Origin: Yponomeuta sedellus
Taxonomy: Eukaryota > Arthropoda > Insecta > Lepidoptera > Yponomeutidae
Assembly: GCA_934045075.1 (NCBI GenBank)
Contig: OW203729.1
Span: forward strand, 10,856,704-10,920,703
Reading direction: 5' to 3'
Length of the DNA: 64,000 nt
The first letter of the stretch is position 1. The number at the start of each line of letters is the position of its first letter. The notes under the pieces were generated by a model. It did no database searches. It saw only the letters and a program-made list of their open reading frames with translations, and had not been told where the DNA came from. The position numbers and the translations under genes are program-made. Below, in pieces: positions 30,901 through 35,894 of the stretch.

Positions 30901-33768
30901 ATTTCACCCATGCCGGGATTCGAACCCGCAACCTCTGGCTATCCGTACCAGCGCTCTAACGATTGAGCCAATGGGCGACTCACGGCATCAGTGAAATTTC
31001 GAACCTCTTTACAATATTCTCTGTATTACGTACAGGCAGCGACATCTGACTTAAGCAAATTGCATTACTTACAGCCCCGACTACCTACTTTGCAGTTAGG
31101 TTTAACATCGGAACGATATCACTGTACCCACATGATTACACTATTTCAGGTTACATACTGTTAAAATTATCTCCTGAATAATACTTCCGTGATTTGTCAT
31201 CAACGACAGTACTAAGAAAATAATTGATTATGTTCTTAAATCTATCGACTAAAGCACATCACTATTTTAGCTGGCAACTCTTTTTCACTAACACGATAAT
31301 TCTCTAAAGTGGGGCTCAGATCCTAAAATTCTTAAGACATTATATATTGCTATTGTGAGGAGCCATATGGATTATTGCTGTATGTTTTACAATGAGGCAA
31401 ATAGTATTTTATTACGTAAACTAGATATCATACAGAACAAAGCTCTCCGTATCATAACTGGTGGTATGATGTCTTCGCCAATAAACTCCCTTGAGGTTGA
31501 AGCTGGAATTGTCCCCCTATTTATTCGTAGATCTTTTTTAATTGAAAAGTATGCCCTCAAGTTGGTATCTGTAGACAATAATGTTGTATCCAAATTTATA
31601 GAAAATGCTTACATCCCTAATTTTAATACTATACCCTTAAGTGTAAGCACTACCTTGCAGCAATCTATATTGCATCTAAATTTTGAATTTCAAGATGTAG
31701 TCTTCTGGTCACACAAATTACCCTGTTTCAAATATAGTTTTCAAAGTATTATATCAAATTCATGTGTGAATTTGACAAAGTTTGATTCAAAATTTGAGTT
31801 CTTAGAATATTTGAGTGAAAAAACAGATTTTATTCAAATCTATACTGATGGGTCTAAAACTCCCCAAAAAACAGGATTTGCATTTTACGATAAAACTCAC
31901 AACATAGGCAGAGCTTTTACTTGCAATTATTTTTTTTCAATATTTTCTGCAGAAGTGATGGCTATATTATACTCACTTTTGTACATATTTAACATTCCGG
32001 AATTTTATAAATACAAATTTATTGTGTTCAGTGACTCCTTGAGTTCATTGCAAGCTATATCCTCTAGAGCTATACTTGCAAAAGCTAATTATCTAGTTCT
32101 TTATGTTAAACATTTGTTACATACCTTATTAGACAAAAATGTAACTGTTGAGATGTGCTGGGTCCCTGGCCATTCAGGTGTATTCGGCAATGAATTAGTT
32201 GACAAATTGGCTCGTTCTAGCAACTCCTTGTATGTCTCAGAATACTTGGTACCTCCGACAGATTTAGTTTATAACCTAAAAGTAAATATGATAAAAAGGT
32301 GGATAATTTATTTAAACACGTCTAGAGAATTGAAGGGGAAATAGTTAGCAGAAATAGCTCCAATACCTTCAACTAAAGCATGGTTTGAGAAGTCTCAACA
32401 ATTCCTAGGAAAGAATTTTATTACAACTTTATGTCGTCTTAGACTCGGTGACTGTAAATTTCCGGCTCATCTCAGCATACTTAAGTTAATAAATGGCGCA
32501 TCCTGCACGTACTGTAATTCTAACGTGGAAGGTAGTTTACAACATATATTTTTTGAATGCCATGAATTTAAACCTCAGCGTGAAATATTTTTAGGAAAGT
32601 GTTGTAAAATTTTGAATATCTCACGTCAACGATTTTTAGGTTATGACGTTCAGAAACTTTTGTCTCACGCAGAAATATATGTACCTATATTTGAATTCAT
32701 TTCTTCATCCGCAAAGAATATTTAATCCAAATTAGTTTACTCTTCAATTTTAGTTTAGGTTAATCCTAGATTAGTTTCATAAGTGTAAAATAGTATAAGT
32801 TAGGACTTAAGTTTCGTACATGGTCCTGTAAAATAAGAAATATAAAAAAAAATACACGATAATTCTATCTGTCAATTTACTGACTAAGTTTATGGGCTGA
32901 ACTATAGTAAATTTGCCTTTGGTCGCGATATCACTGCATATTTGCTTGAGCAGCGGAGAGTTTACTTTTCCAGCTTCTCGCTGCAAGTGACTGATAATGC
33001 GCTCCCAAGGACTTTAAAGTAATTCATGTATTTATTTATTTAACTTCGTATTAATTGGTATGTACCCTACCCGTACTCTAGCGCATTCGTGAGACAGGCA
33101 GGCATTGACTGAAAATCAGCGCTTTGGGCGAATATCCTCAGCACAGTCCTGTGCCAGCTGTCACTTGTAGCAACAGGGACACACCGCAACTTATGTTGTA
33201 AAAAGTGTTTCACTGTTTTTACCTTTCGAATTGTGTTTTAAGATTTTATGTTGTAAGTATGTGTGTTTTTGCCGTTGAAATAAATGGTTTTCGTACTCTA
33301 CTGAACAATCCTCAGATTGAATCGATATCAACCCTTATATGTCCCCACTGCTGGGGTACGGCTCTCTTCCTGCACCGCAGTAAGGCTAGACCATACTCCA
33401 CCACCTCACATTGAATACCAAACATCAATCAGTCTACTTGCGACTTGCAGTAGTTCATCGCCGAACACAGTCCTGAACGAGGACTCTCATCCCGTCTCGA
33501 TATAGGCCCCTGTTTCCGCAGATCAGAATCTTCCCGTATGGTAGCTGATAGCAGTACGCTGATAGTACGTTTCGGTGTGCAGGCGAAGTTGGCGCTCCGA
33601 AGCGCGGGCGTGTCCGCGGCGGTACACACGGCGGCCGAGCGGCTAGCGCGGGAGGGGGCCGGGGGCGGGGGCGGGGGCGGCGGCGGGGGAGGGCGCGGGC
33701 GCGGGGCGGCGGCCGAGCGGGCGCTGCAGCTGCTGCGATACACCGACACCGTGCTGCGCGCCGCGTGA
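6745..33768 (+). CDS. RTTN: rotatin-like centriole protein, 3' half of gene (12 exons)
   Basis: Twelve exons, 6745-6929 to 33583-33768, chain with fully compatible phases into about 750 codons ending in TGA. The translation is Leu/Ala-rich and helical, as expected of armadillo repeats. The best family signal is RLWPWCMMTDFLRLAVVEFL followed by FTNNCPSG, and VWALAANNHRAKLALRS near the end. From memory these parallel the C-terminal region of vertebrate rotatin (IWPW...D..., YPNG, ALWAL..N...AKTALKS). Rotatin (Ana3 in Drosophila) acts at the centriole/basal body in centriole assembly and ciliary function; vertebrate rotatin is over 2000 residues, so most of the N-terminal part should lie left of the window. 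Introns are AT-rich and repeat-filled, and one contains a whole P450 gene. Identification rests on remembered similarity and phase consistency, not a search. Confidence 0.72.
7062..7122. repeat. 27-bp perfect inverted repeat (hairpin)
   Basis: GTCCTAAAAAGGATGAGG... at 7062-7088 is matched exactly by its reverse complement at 7096-7122 around a 7-base loop. It lies in the rotatin intron. Probably a small foldback element. Confidence 0.85.
7203..7517 (+). mobile_element. non-autonomous Helitron-like repeat
   Basis: Sequence of the common lepidopteran type: a head with CTGACTGACTCACTCATCAAC, a body with GCTGAAATTTTGCACAG, and a 3' end CGGACGGAGTCGCGGGCAAA then AGCTAGT. The short GC-rich palindromic motif before a terminal CTAGT fits the Helitron 3' end (hairpin plus CTRR). 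No coding capacity. Confidence 0.6.
7548..7625 (+). pseudogene. decayed duplicate of rotatin exon a
   Basis: GC-rich island whose start (GTGGGTCGCTGG) and end (CCGCGCGC...TTCCG then GTGAGTT) match the start and the donor junction of the rotatin exon ending at 6929, with the middle deleted. The following intron bases also resemble those after the true donor (ACTTATT). The frame is lost. Confidence 0.6.
7626..8540. other. rotatin intron, nothing recognised
   Basis: AT-rich intron sequence between the decayed exon copy and a 5S-SINE. A GC-richer patch at about 8180-8290 has no frame or repeat match that I can see. Confidence 0.4.
8541..8872 (-). repeat. 5S-SINE, nearly full length
   Basis: Minus-strand copy running from the 3' tail (TATATCAACCCTTGTATG on +) to the 5S-like head (GTTGCTTAAC...GTGATTCC... 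GCTACGAGCGCTT region on +). The CCCATCCAG/TAACCGCGCC block on + is the complement of the 5S internal-promoter region. Confidence 0.85.
8880..9962 (+). promoter_or_regulatory. 5' flank of the P450 gene
   Basis: AT-rich to about 9690, then a GC-rich stretch (9690-9900) just before the P450 start, presumably promoter plus 5' UTR. I cannot point to a convincing TATA box or initiator. A small inverted repeat (GTTGATATGCTATTCA with its complement) lies at about 9188-9226. Confidence 0.3.
9963..12574 (+). CDS. cytochrome P450, CYP6-like (CYP3 clan), two exons
   Basis: Exons 9963-11286 and 12402-12574 (donor G|GTAAGC, acceptor TTCACAG) give 498 codons, normal for microsomal insect P450s. The ATG at 9963 was chosen because it opens a hydrophobic membrane anchor (MSVILTLFVIILALTLLL). 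Seen: W131xxxR135 (helix C), AGLEST at 306-311 (I-helix), E363-T-L-R366 (K-helix ExxR), FPDPDKFNLDRF, and the haem loop YGDGPRSCPG with Cys440 as iron ligand. The single phase-1 intron falls just after the haem cysteine. The family inserts oxygen into xenobiotics or endogenous lipids in the ER using NADPH-P450 reductase. Deviations: the usual Phe of the haem loop is Tyr, and the I-helix Thr after the acidic residue is Ser. The gene lies wholly within a rotatin intron on the same strand; its own intron argues against a retrocopy. Confidence 0.93.
11287..12401 (+). other. P450 intron
   Basis: AT-rich intron. It holds a fragment at 11863-11893 (ACCTAATAAATAATCGCGAT) identical in type to the end of the MITE at 53365-53522, and a possible zinc-finger relic at 12104-12200. 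No other exon is visible. Confidence 0.6.
12575..13704 (+). other. P450 3' flank and rest of the rotatin intron
   Basis: AT-rich, no repeat family recognised. No clear AATAAA close to the P450 stop; the nearest are weak variants (CAATATAAAA near 12682) and an AATAAA near 13201. Confidence 0.4.
13705..13816 (+). CDS. RTTN: rotatin exon b
   Basis: Acceptor GTTTTACAG|CTT, donor CTCG|GTAAGA. Enters in phase 0 and leaves in phase 1. Reads LHDCELLEQLQAHNFVDNCL then DILVEFCKNQIEPNN, an amphipathic helix pair. It is the first exon downstream of the nested P450. Confidence 0.75.
13817..14785. other. rotatin intron with SINE remnant
   Basis: AT-rich. About 14395-14550 carries the CATCGTGAGGAAACCTG ... 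GCAGTGGGATGTTTATAGGCT pattern of a common lepidopteran SINE/LINE tail family (also at 24335-24800, 56000-56380, 62750-62870). Otherwise nothing. Confidence 0.55.
14786..15014 (+). CDS. RTTN: rotatin exon c
   Basis: Acceptor ATTTTTAG|AG, donor TTTAG|GTGGGA; phase 1 in, phase 2 out, 229 bases. Encodes EPNVPISILERRPELEVRAR and on to WNEQGLFRLLF. The donor is intact although a SINE begins only about 30 bp downstream. Confidence 0.78.
15043..15207 (+). repeat. tRNA-SINE family B, 5'-truncated
   Basis: Starts near the B-box (GGGTTCGAATCCCGG), then the family body (CCCAGGTCTGGGAT, TTTCTGGTTCCCATGACAC) and tail (TGTGTGTAAATTTTATGTTA). Confidence 0.8.
15208..17142. other. rotatin intron, old repeat fragments
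   Basis: Recognisable pieces: CGTTTCAGCAACGTTGCAG...GGTAGACT (15588-15632) and its opposite-strand relative at 16773-16822, both from the GACGTTTCGGC MITE family. A LINE 3' tail at 16120-16250 ends GAGGCCTATGCCCAACAGTG then GGCTGATTGAATAGATAG, the usual end of lepidopteran non-LTR elements. A minus open frame at 15807-16034 has no recognisable domain. Confidence 0.5.
17143..17199. repeat. 25-bp inverted repeat (hairpin)
   Basis: ACAAGGAAAGACAGATTAAA... at 17143-17168 is the reverse complement of 17175-17199, with a six-base loop. It sits about 70 bp upstream of a rotatin exon. Confidence 0.85.
17271..17440 (+). CDS. RTTN: rotatin exon d
   Basis: Acceptor TGTTTTCCAG|G, donor GAAG|GTAACG; phase 2 in, phase 1 out. 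Encodes HGRAEERVALRAAACRALAR then CVRVVLANTKDCLHELLATM, a textbook armadillo-like helix set. Confidence 0.8.
17615..17821 (+). repeat. tRNA-SINE family B, full length
   Basis: A-box region GTTGCGCAGCGGTAGCG, B-box GGTTCGATCCCCGG, A-run, body ending TGTATGTAAATGTTATGTTA. Plus orientation, in the rotatin intron. Confidence 0.85.
17826..17940 (-). repeat. repeat family F copy
   Basis: Minus copy of the family with GATGAAGCGAAGGTGATCTG, CGTGGCAAGTGGCAG and CTCTGGGATACAGGCGTGA (clearest at 34300-34440). Class unknown. Confidence 0.65.
18280..18628 (-). repeat. 5S-SINE, nearly full length
   Basis: Runs on + from a diverged tail (GTCCCCATTTCTGAGG) through GGGGGCCAAGTCCGGGTTGG to the 5S-like block (GGTCACCCAACCTGCACCTG, ACCTCGCC...TTGCTTA). 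Minus orientation. Confidence 0.8.
18629..19694. other. rotatin intron with LINE tail fragment
   Basis: AT-rich. About 19250-19395 is a minus fragment of an RTE-like LINE 3' end (CCATAGCCCTCCCCTAATAA, ATAGCGCCCTGTCT). A small inverted repeat (ACTAGTGTAGTAACACTTAG... around 18915-18950) is present. Nothing else recognised. Confidence 0.5.
19695..19865 (+). CDS. RTTN: rotatin exon e
   Basis: Acceptor AATTTTACAG|AC, donor ACTG|GTAAGG; phase 1 in and out. Encodes DECNENNFDAHTQSLLLLAT then SFAAAFFHLLLQSVEDIDCT. Confidence 0.8.
20050..20255. repeat. MITE fragment plus tRNA-SINE fragment
   Basis: 20095-20135 carries GCCGAAACGTTGGAAAAT of the GACGTTTCGGC family. 20174-20255 is a minus fragment of tRNA-SINE family A that stops inside the tRNA-like head (CTATCCGTGCCAG). 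Confidence 0.65.
20607..20879 (+). CDS. RTTN: rotatin exon f
   Basis: Acceptor CCATTCCCAG|AG, donor CCTG|GTGAGA; phase 1 in and out, 273 bases. Encodes ELQKAGLYCLTQLAQSIRSK, then a Pro/Ser-rich linker and FWCEEMCKCLISLYSKHS. Confidence 0.82.
20958..21250 (+). mobile_element. RTE-type LINE, C-terminal RT fragment and tail
   Basis: Translates, with frameshifts, to the typical end of lepidopteran RTE reverse transcriptases: LKWHWAGHVAR...DGRWVEKILTW and TRWSDDLVTVAGSRWMQTAQ then DREAWKTM. It closes with GTCAAATGACTGATGATGATAA, the usual GATGAT tail. A dead 5'-truncated copy. Confidence 0.8.
21255..21425 (-). repeat. 5S-SINE, 5S head missing
   Basis: Plus-strand reading CCCCTTGTATGTCCCCACTG ... 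GGGGGCCAAGTCCGGGTTG ... GCCCATAAGGCCTCTGACAT, stopping after CTTAACGATTGCCAT. It follows the RTE tail directly. Confidence 0.8.
21463..21582. repeat. tRNA-SINE family A inverted pair, shortened
   Basis: Minus tail (GCACTAACCCGTGCTAGTGA) then a partial plus copy (CGCGGGTTCGAGTGGAATTT, CTAAATAGGTTTTTT) that lacks its head. Ends about 40 bp before a rotatin exon. Confidence 0.7.
21620..21798 (+). CDS. RTTN: rotatin exon g
   Basis: Acceptor CCATTGCAG|AG, donor AACAAT|GTGAGT; phase 1 in, phase 0 out. Encodes EALWSQVASSLSCLLAVSGR then GLPPLLLATLQAVRDHLSLH and GKPAELIRNANN. Degenerate copies of its 3' half with the donor are repeated downstream at 22160-22790. Confidence 0.85.
21850..22050 (+). repeat. 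tRNA-SINE family B, full length
   Basis: GACGACCTTTGTGGCGTAGC (A-box region), GGTTCGAATCCCGG (B-box), A-run, and the CTTGGATGTTTACATGTTTG body. Plus orientation, starting about 50 bp after the donor of a rotatin exon. Confidence 0.85.
22080..22790 (+). pseudogene. tandem decayed copies of rotatin exon g
   Basis: At least three copies: 22190-22260 (CTGCACGGAAAGCCTGC, CATACGGAACGCAA|TGTGAGTCC), 22340-22460 (CAGCTACTGCTGGCGACCCT, AAGCCCGCCGAGCT, AAGTGAGTCCATTGGGTTGA) and 22580-22675 (CAGCTACTGCTGGCGAC, GGAAGCCAGCTGAGCTCATA, CCAACAATGTAA). A fourth, fainter one lies at 22710-22780. Intron sequence between copies 1-2 and 2-3 is also shared (CAGAAACGTTAAGATGGATA at 22088 and 22473), giving a unit of roughly 385 bp. 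All frames are broken. Confidence 0.75.
22805..22975 (-). repeat. LINE 3' UTR-like repeat (family H)
   Basis: Shares TTTGACATTCAG, CTCCACTACGCTACG and GAGTGGAGTTTTTT (opposite strand) with 25385-25535. Probably a LINE 3' end because one edge resembles the ATAAATTGAATTTATTC tail. Confidence 0.55.
23153..23360 (+). repeat. tRNA-SINE family B, full length
   Basis: Preceded by a (TTC)n run. GTGGCGTAGCGGTAGCGCG (A-box), GGTTCGAATCCCGG (B-box), A-run of nine and the family body. Plus orientation. Confidence 0.88.
23524..23739 (+). CDS. RTTN: rotatin exon h, carries the WPW motif
   Basis: Acceptor TTTGTTCCAG|AAT, phase 0. Encodes NPVLHTLYWLLELMTCLMVE, then RLWPWCMMTDFLRLAVVEFL and IFTNNCPSGSLIL. 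Two donors are possible: TTCAG|GTTCAT (phase 1) and CTT|GTGACT at 23739 (phase 0). I chose the second because only it matches the phase of the next exon and restores the remembered rotatin pattern (N.P.G...W). This segment is the strongest reason for the rotatin call. Confidence 0.8.
24335..24800 (+). repeat. tRNA-like SINE family G, long copy
   Basis: Head GTGGTAGCGGAGCGATAGAA...CGTGAATCCCGGCATGTACC resembles a tRNA promoter region. The body carries TAGTAATACCACTC, GAAGGAAATCATCTT and TTGCTACGTACAATGACCTA. The same order occurs at 56000-56380. Confidence 0.6.
24894..24960 (+). repeat. GACGTTTCGGC MITE fragment
   Basis: TTATTAGGTAAACCTTATTT and CCCGACGTTTCGGCAGCATT match the left end of the complete element at 53365-53522. 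Confidence 0.7.
25103..25131. repeat. (GA)n simple repeat
   Basis: Nearly pure GA dinucleotide run with one GG interruption. Confidence 0.9.
25385..25535 (+). repeat. LINE 3' UTR-like repeat (family H)
   Basis: Opposite-strand relative of 22805-22975, sharing the GAGTGGAGTTTTTTT and CTCCACTACGCTACGCC blocks and ending in AATTGAATTTATTC. Confidence 0.55.
25638..25782 (+). repeat. tRNA-SINE family A
   Basis: AGAGGTTCGAAATTT leader, GTCGCCCATTATTTCAGTTG (A-box region), CGGGTTCGAGTCCCGG (B-box), then TAAATAGGTTTTTAAA. Confidence 0.85.
25931..26230. repeat. jockey/CR1-type LINE tail (minus) followed by RTE tail (plus)
   Basis: 25931-26165 is a minus copy of the LINE-D 3' end (TTTTATTCAAAGTAGC, GCGGCTTAATGAACGTTACA). 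26170-26230 is a plus RTE tail (CTACGCCCAGCGGTGGACTA, then GCCTGACGACGACG). Both are 3'-end-only insertions. Confidence 0.75.
26307..26498 (+). CDS. RTTN: rotatin exon i
   Basis: Acceptor GTCCGAG|GTG, donor CTCAAG|GTACTG; phase 0 in and out, 64 codons. Encodes VWSAAWSGVCACVGGRNLVS then ALPAALRALRRCCHHHHCRA. An in-frame TGA just upstream (26295) fixes the exon start to after that point. Visibly much more GC-rich than the flanking introns, with a run of four His. Confidence 0.78.
26527..27107 (-). repeat. 5S-SINE interrupted by a nested tRNA-SINE
   Basis: The 3' tail part (26527-26592, TATCAACCCTTGTATATCC on +) and the remainder including the 5S-like head (26812-27107) are separated by a tRNA-SINE in the opposite orientation. 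Together they make one nearly full copy. Confidence 0.85.
26601..26810 (+). repeat. tRNA-SINE family B, nested
   Basis: Complete family B copy (GTGGCGTAGCGGTAGTGCG, GGTTCGAATCCCGG, TTTCTGGTTCCCACGACACA) inserted in the 5S-SINE described above. It is therefore younger than that copy. Confidence 0.88.
27108..27779. other. rotatin intron, nothing recognised
   Basis: AT-rich; ends in the pyrimidine-rich acceptor CGCACCTGCAG. Confidence 0.5.
27780..28017 (+). CDS. RTTN: rotatin exon j
   Basis: Acceptor CACCTGCAG|AGC, donor TCCG|GTGGGT; phase 0 in, phase 1 out. Encodes SDVLGSLGRLRAAENTLAAR, then ALAAWARLAEALARWPDGAA and NMLPALAHTAHHHRSAFLQS. Extremely GC-rich. All other frames here are open too, as GC-rich codons avoid stops; the splice phases decide the frame. 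Confidence 0.8.
28091..28290 (-). repeat. LINE-D 3' tail
   Basis: Near-identical to 25931-26150 (GCGGCTTATTGAACGTTACA, GGAGAAAAAATGGACAAAAA). 3'-end fragment of a LINE in minus orientation. Confidence 0.8.
28291..29190. other. rotatin intron, nothing recognised
   Basis: AT-rich, with a T-rich run at 29007-29023. A 71-codon frame at 28425-28640 has no recognisable features. Confidence 0.45.
29191..29294 (+). CDS. RTTN: rotatin exon k
   Basis: Acceptor TTTTTAAAG|AG, donor CACAGG|GTGAGA; phase 1 in, phase 0 out. Encodes EELLEFLSGTLLAGTTTEIV then SAARAVWALAANNHR. The last part joins to AKLALRS of the final exon and resembles the end of vertebrate rotatin as I remember it. Confidence 0.82.
30128..30265 (+). 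repeat. three degenerate ~45-bp tandem repeats
   Basis: Repeated pattern GACTTTSGC-TTCTCA-TTGGAC-TTGGATTG (with variants), three units in a row. It gives a chance open frame with a repeated SHLD..WI/LIALRL pattern. In the large last intron of rotatin. Confidence 0.6.
30565..30680. repeat. foldback element
   Basis: ACTTTTATCCGAGAAATAAA and AAATGG are mirrored by CCATTTTTATTCCTCAGATA then AAAGT. An additional inner inverted pair (AAATAAAAATGG/CCATTTTTATTT) makes a double hairpin. A SINE-A head fragment precedes it (30510-30562). Confidence 0.6.
30839..31132 (-). repeat. tRNA-SINE family A, full length with direct repeats
   Basis: Minus copy from tail (TTATTTTTAATGCACTAACC) through B-box and A-box complements and the long 5' leader (CAGCGACATCTGACTTAAGC, ATCGGAACGATATCACTG). 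TGATTACACTATTT occurs on both sides (30825-30838 and 31133-31146). Because other copies also carry CATGATTA at this end, the true duplication may be shorter (ACACTATTT). Confidence 0.88.
31304..32853 (+). mobile_element. 5'-truncated LINE with RNase H (I/R1/Loa-like), dead
   Basis: One long frame (31355-32725) broken by a single TAG at 32342. It encodes the end of the RT region (MRSHMDYCCMFYNEA, IQNKALRIITGG), then an RNase H domain with all acidic residues visible: IYTDGSK, AEVMAIL, FSDSLSSLQAI, and WVPGHSGVFGNELVDKLA. The C-terminus has a CCHC-type knuckle (CTYCN...LQHIFFEC). A 3' UTR and poly(A) follow. The 13-bp direct repeat ACACGATAATTCT flanks it (31291-31303 and 32854-32866), proving target-primed insertion into the last rotatin intron. 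RNase H places it among non-LTR clades that carry this domain; the exact clade is not determined. Confidence 0.9.
32867..33324. other. rotatin intron, nothing recognised
   Basis: AT-rich sequence between the LINE and a SINE fragment. Confidence 0.45.
33325..33410 (-). repeat. 5S-SINE 3' fragment
   Basis: On + reads ATATCAACCCTTATATGTCC through CCATACTCCACCACC. Only the 3' third of the element is present. Confidence 0.8.
33583..33768 (+). CDS. RTTN: rotatin last exon with stop codon
   Basis: Acceptor GGTGTGCAG|GCG, phase 0, 61 codons then TGA. Encodes AKLALRSAGVSAAVHTAAER, a Gly-rich insertion (11 consecutive Gly), then AAERALQLLRYTDTVLRAA. The Gly tract is encoded by repeated GGGGGC, a likely lineage-specific expansion interrupting the last helix pair. 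Confidence 0.82.
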   Translation, partial: AKLALRSAGVSAAVHTAAERLAREGAGGGGGGGGGGGRGRGAAAERALQLLRYTDTVLRAA

Positions 33769-33816
33769 CGCCTGATAGGTGAGTCTGCTATCTACAGTCC
33801 ATTCCGCGATCGATCG

Positions 33817-33945
33817 ATATCAACCATTGTATGTCCCCGCTGCTGAGGCACGGGGCTCTTCCTGCAGGAAGGTTAGGCCATACTCCACCACGGCGGCTAA
33901 GTCCGGTGGAGGGTTTGCGGGCCTTACTGTCAGAAATTATCATTT
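33817..33945 (-). repeat. 5S-SINE fragment in the rotatin 3' flank
   Basis: On + reads GATATCAACCATTGTATGTC to GGGCCTTACTGTCAGAAATT. It lies about 50 bp after the rotatin stop, so probably in its 3' UTR. Confidence 0.8.
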
Positions 33946-33967
33946 ATCCTCACTTGTCCAGTTTAAG

Positions 33968-34136
33968 CCAGGTTTTCACGGTCTTAGTACGCTCGGTCCG
34001 AGTGCGCCATCCGAATAAACTAATGCTTCTGATTGGCTATTTTGGTGTTGTCACGAAAAATCGTCCAATCAGATGCATTAGTTTACTCGGATGGCGCACT
34101 CGGTCCGAGCGTACTAAGACCGTGAAAACCCGGTTT
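33968..34136. repeat. long hairpin MITE, about 80-bp arms
   Basis: CAGGTTTTCACGGTCTTAGT and onward is mirrored by ACTAAGACCGTGAAAACCCG at the right end with few mismatches. Near-matching direct repeats (GTTTAAG / GTTTCAAG) flank it. CAGG...CCGG ends with an 8-bp-like duplication suggest a hAT-type MITE. The left arm contains AATAAA (34014-34019). Confidence 0.85.
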
Positions 34137-34299
34137 CAAGATTCTAAATTCAAAATTGGCATTTGACGCTAAAACTAGATTTTTCCTCGCAAGTTCATAA
34201 ACTTTATTTGATAACATTGGCAGCGTGTTATATAGTGTCCCAGGTTACTTCATTAAAGGGAATTATGGCAGTTTTCGACTAATCAGATCTAACATGGTT

Positions 34300-34440
34300 C
34301 CCGGAACCGGCGTGCGTGCATGAAACGACTTATGAACGTTGATGAAGCGAAGGTGATCTGTCAGGATCGTGGCAAGTGGCAGTCCCTGGTCTCTGCCTAC
34401 CCCTCTGGGATACAGGCGTGAGGTTATGTATGTATGTAAA
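34300..34440 (+). repeat. repeat family F, best copy
   Basis: CCGGCGTGCGTGCATGAAAC, ACGTTGATGAAGCGAAGGTG, CGTGGCAAGTGGCAGTCCCT, CCTCTGGGATACAGGCGTGA. Other copies: 17826, 42815, 52800, 62205. No tRNA or 5S promoter seen; class unknown. Confidence 0.7.
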
Positions 34441-34564
34441 ATGGACAAGTAAGGATAAACAGATTGTGCCCGTCGTACCTGTTTTTACTTATAAATAATC
34501 ATAATTACGTGTATGCTGTTACATTACGCAATATTCGAAATAAGTTCAGTTTTTCGTTTTGAAT

Positions 34565-34930
34565 CGAAACATTAAAGTTACACTAAAAACGAAATTATGG
34601 GCATTGTATACGCTTCTATAATAGAATCCCTGAAGATATATTAAGCTTGCATGAAACGCGGTTCAAAAAATATGTTAAGCACACTTTGTACCAAAAGTTC
34701 TACTATAACATAAAGGATTATTTAGATGACGATGATGTCTGAAATTAAAGCCAGTACAATGAATGTGTTCTATGTCTTATAATAATTATATAAACTTTTT
34801 TAATTAAGGAATTTGAAATTTTTTTTCTCCAAAATGCTCTACACTTTGAAATGGACACCAAGTTTGAATTGTAATGTTCATTAAGCCGCAGTCTCTGCGC
34901 TAATTTGAATAACACCTTTTCATTTAATTT
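34565..34930 (+). mobile_element. LINE-D 3' end with RT C-terminus
   Basis: Translates to FYNRIPEDILSLHETRFKKY then VKHTLYQKFYYNIKDYLDDD and stop, the usual C-terminus of jockey/CR1-type reverse transcriptases. It is followed by the 3' UTR that recurs at 25931, 28091, 40431 and 42206. This copy identifies those tails as LINE 3' ends. Confidence 0.8.
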
Positions 34931-35467
34931 CATTTCAAAAGATGAAAAAAAAATCAAAATATATTCTAGTATTTGTAGGTTACGTAAATATGACCCCTTG
35001 TTATTATTGATGAGTACCTTACTGTTATTATTGATGATGATGTTTAATGATTATTACATCGTACCTCTCTATCCAGCGTATCAGTAAAAATAAGTTCAAT
35101 AATTCAGAAATTAAGGTACTGCCGAACTATCACTGCTGCTCGTAGCAATTGCTAATAGCAGCTCTTAAAGTTCGAGTGACTAGGGGTCAAACTAACACAC
35201 TTATCAACTAAATCTGTTGGTTTTCCCTCGCTAACGGATACGTCAATTAGATATTCCCTTGCGTCATTGGGCGGGGTAACTTGACTGATGTAGACTTCAA
35301 TCTTTTAAAGGGGAGGCGCCGACTCAGCGCCTCGCATCAGCCGAGCATCGCCATTCCGAGGGAGGTAACCTCTGCATTGTTATGTCTACTTGTCATATTG
35401 ACACATGTTTTTCAAATCAAAACTGGAAATCCCACGTCTCGTAGGAATGCGGTCGGGTAAATAATAT
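34931..35467. other. non-coding stretch, nothing recognised
   Basis: AT-rich, with one GC-richer patch (35310-35370) lacking splice sites or a frame. Confidence 0.4.
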
Positions 35468-35520
35468 ATTTTTAGGGTTCTGTACCTCAAAAGAAAAACC
35501 GTCCGTCCGTCTCGACGTCA

Positions 35521-35678
35521 TGACGACCTCTGGTCCCTGGTTCGAACCCCGGCTGGTGACAAAAAAAACCCTAGGTCTTGGATGTTTACATGTTTGTGAT
35601 GTCGTTGTTTCTGGTTCCCACGACACAGGGTATCCTACTGTGGGGTCAGAAGCAATGTATGTAAATGTTATGTTATGT
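35521..35678 (+). repeat. tRNA-SINE family B, head deleted
   Basis: GACGACCTCTGG jumps straight to GGTTCGAACCCCGG (B-box); the A-box region is deleted. Preceded at 35474-35505 by a scrap of another repeat (AGGGTTCTGTACCTCAAAAG). Confidence 0.8.
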
Positions 35679-35757
35679 CTGCCTATCAAGATGCTTTCGG
35701 TAACGCGTGAACGTATCGAGTTGATTACCATTGTTACAAGACTGAGGTTAAGGCCAA

Positions 35758-35814
35758 TACAAAATCGTTGTTATAAGACTGAGGAGGTCCTCAGTCTTAT
35801 AACAACGATTTTGT
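35758..35814. repeat. hairpin, 26-bp arms
   Basis: ACAAAATCGTTGTTATAAGA and CTGAGGA are mirrored by TCCTCAGTCTTATAACAACG and ATTTTGT. Confidence 0.85.
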
Positions 35815-35894
35815 TTTGTTATTTTCGAGGTTAGGACTGATGAGGTTAAATTATTTCTGTGTTTTAGTGCTCTATTGTTTTGAAGCTGGTTTAA

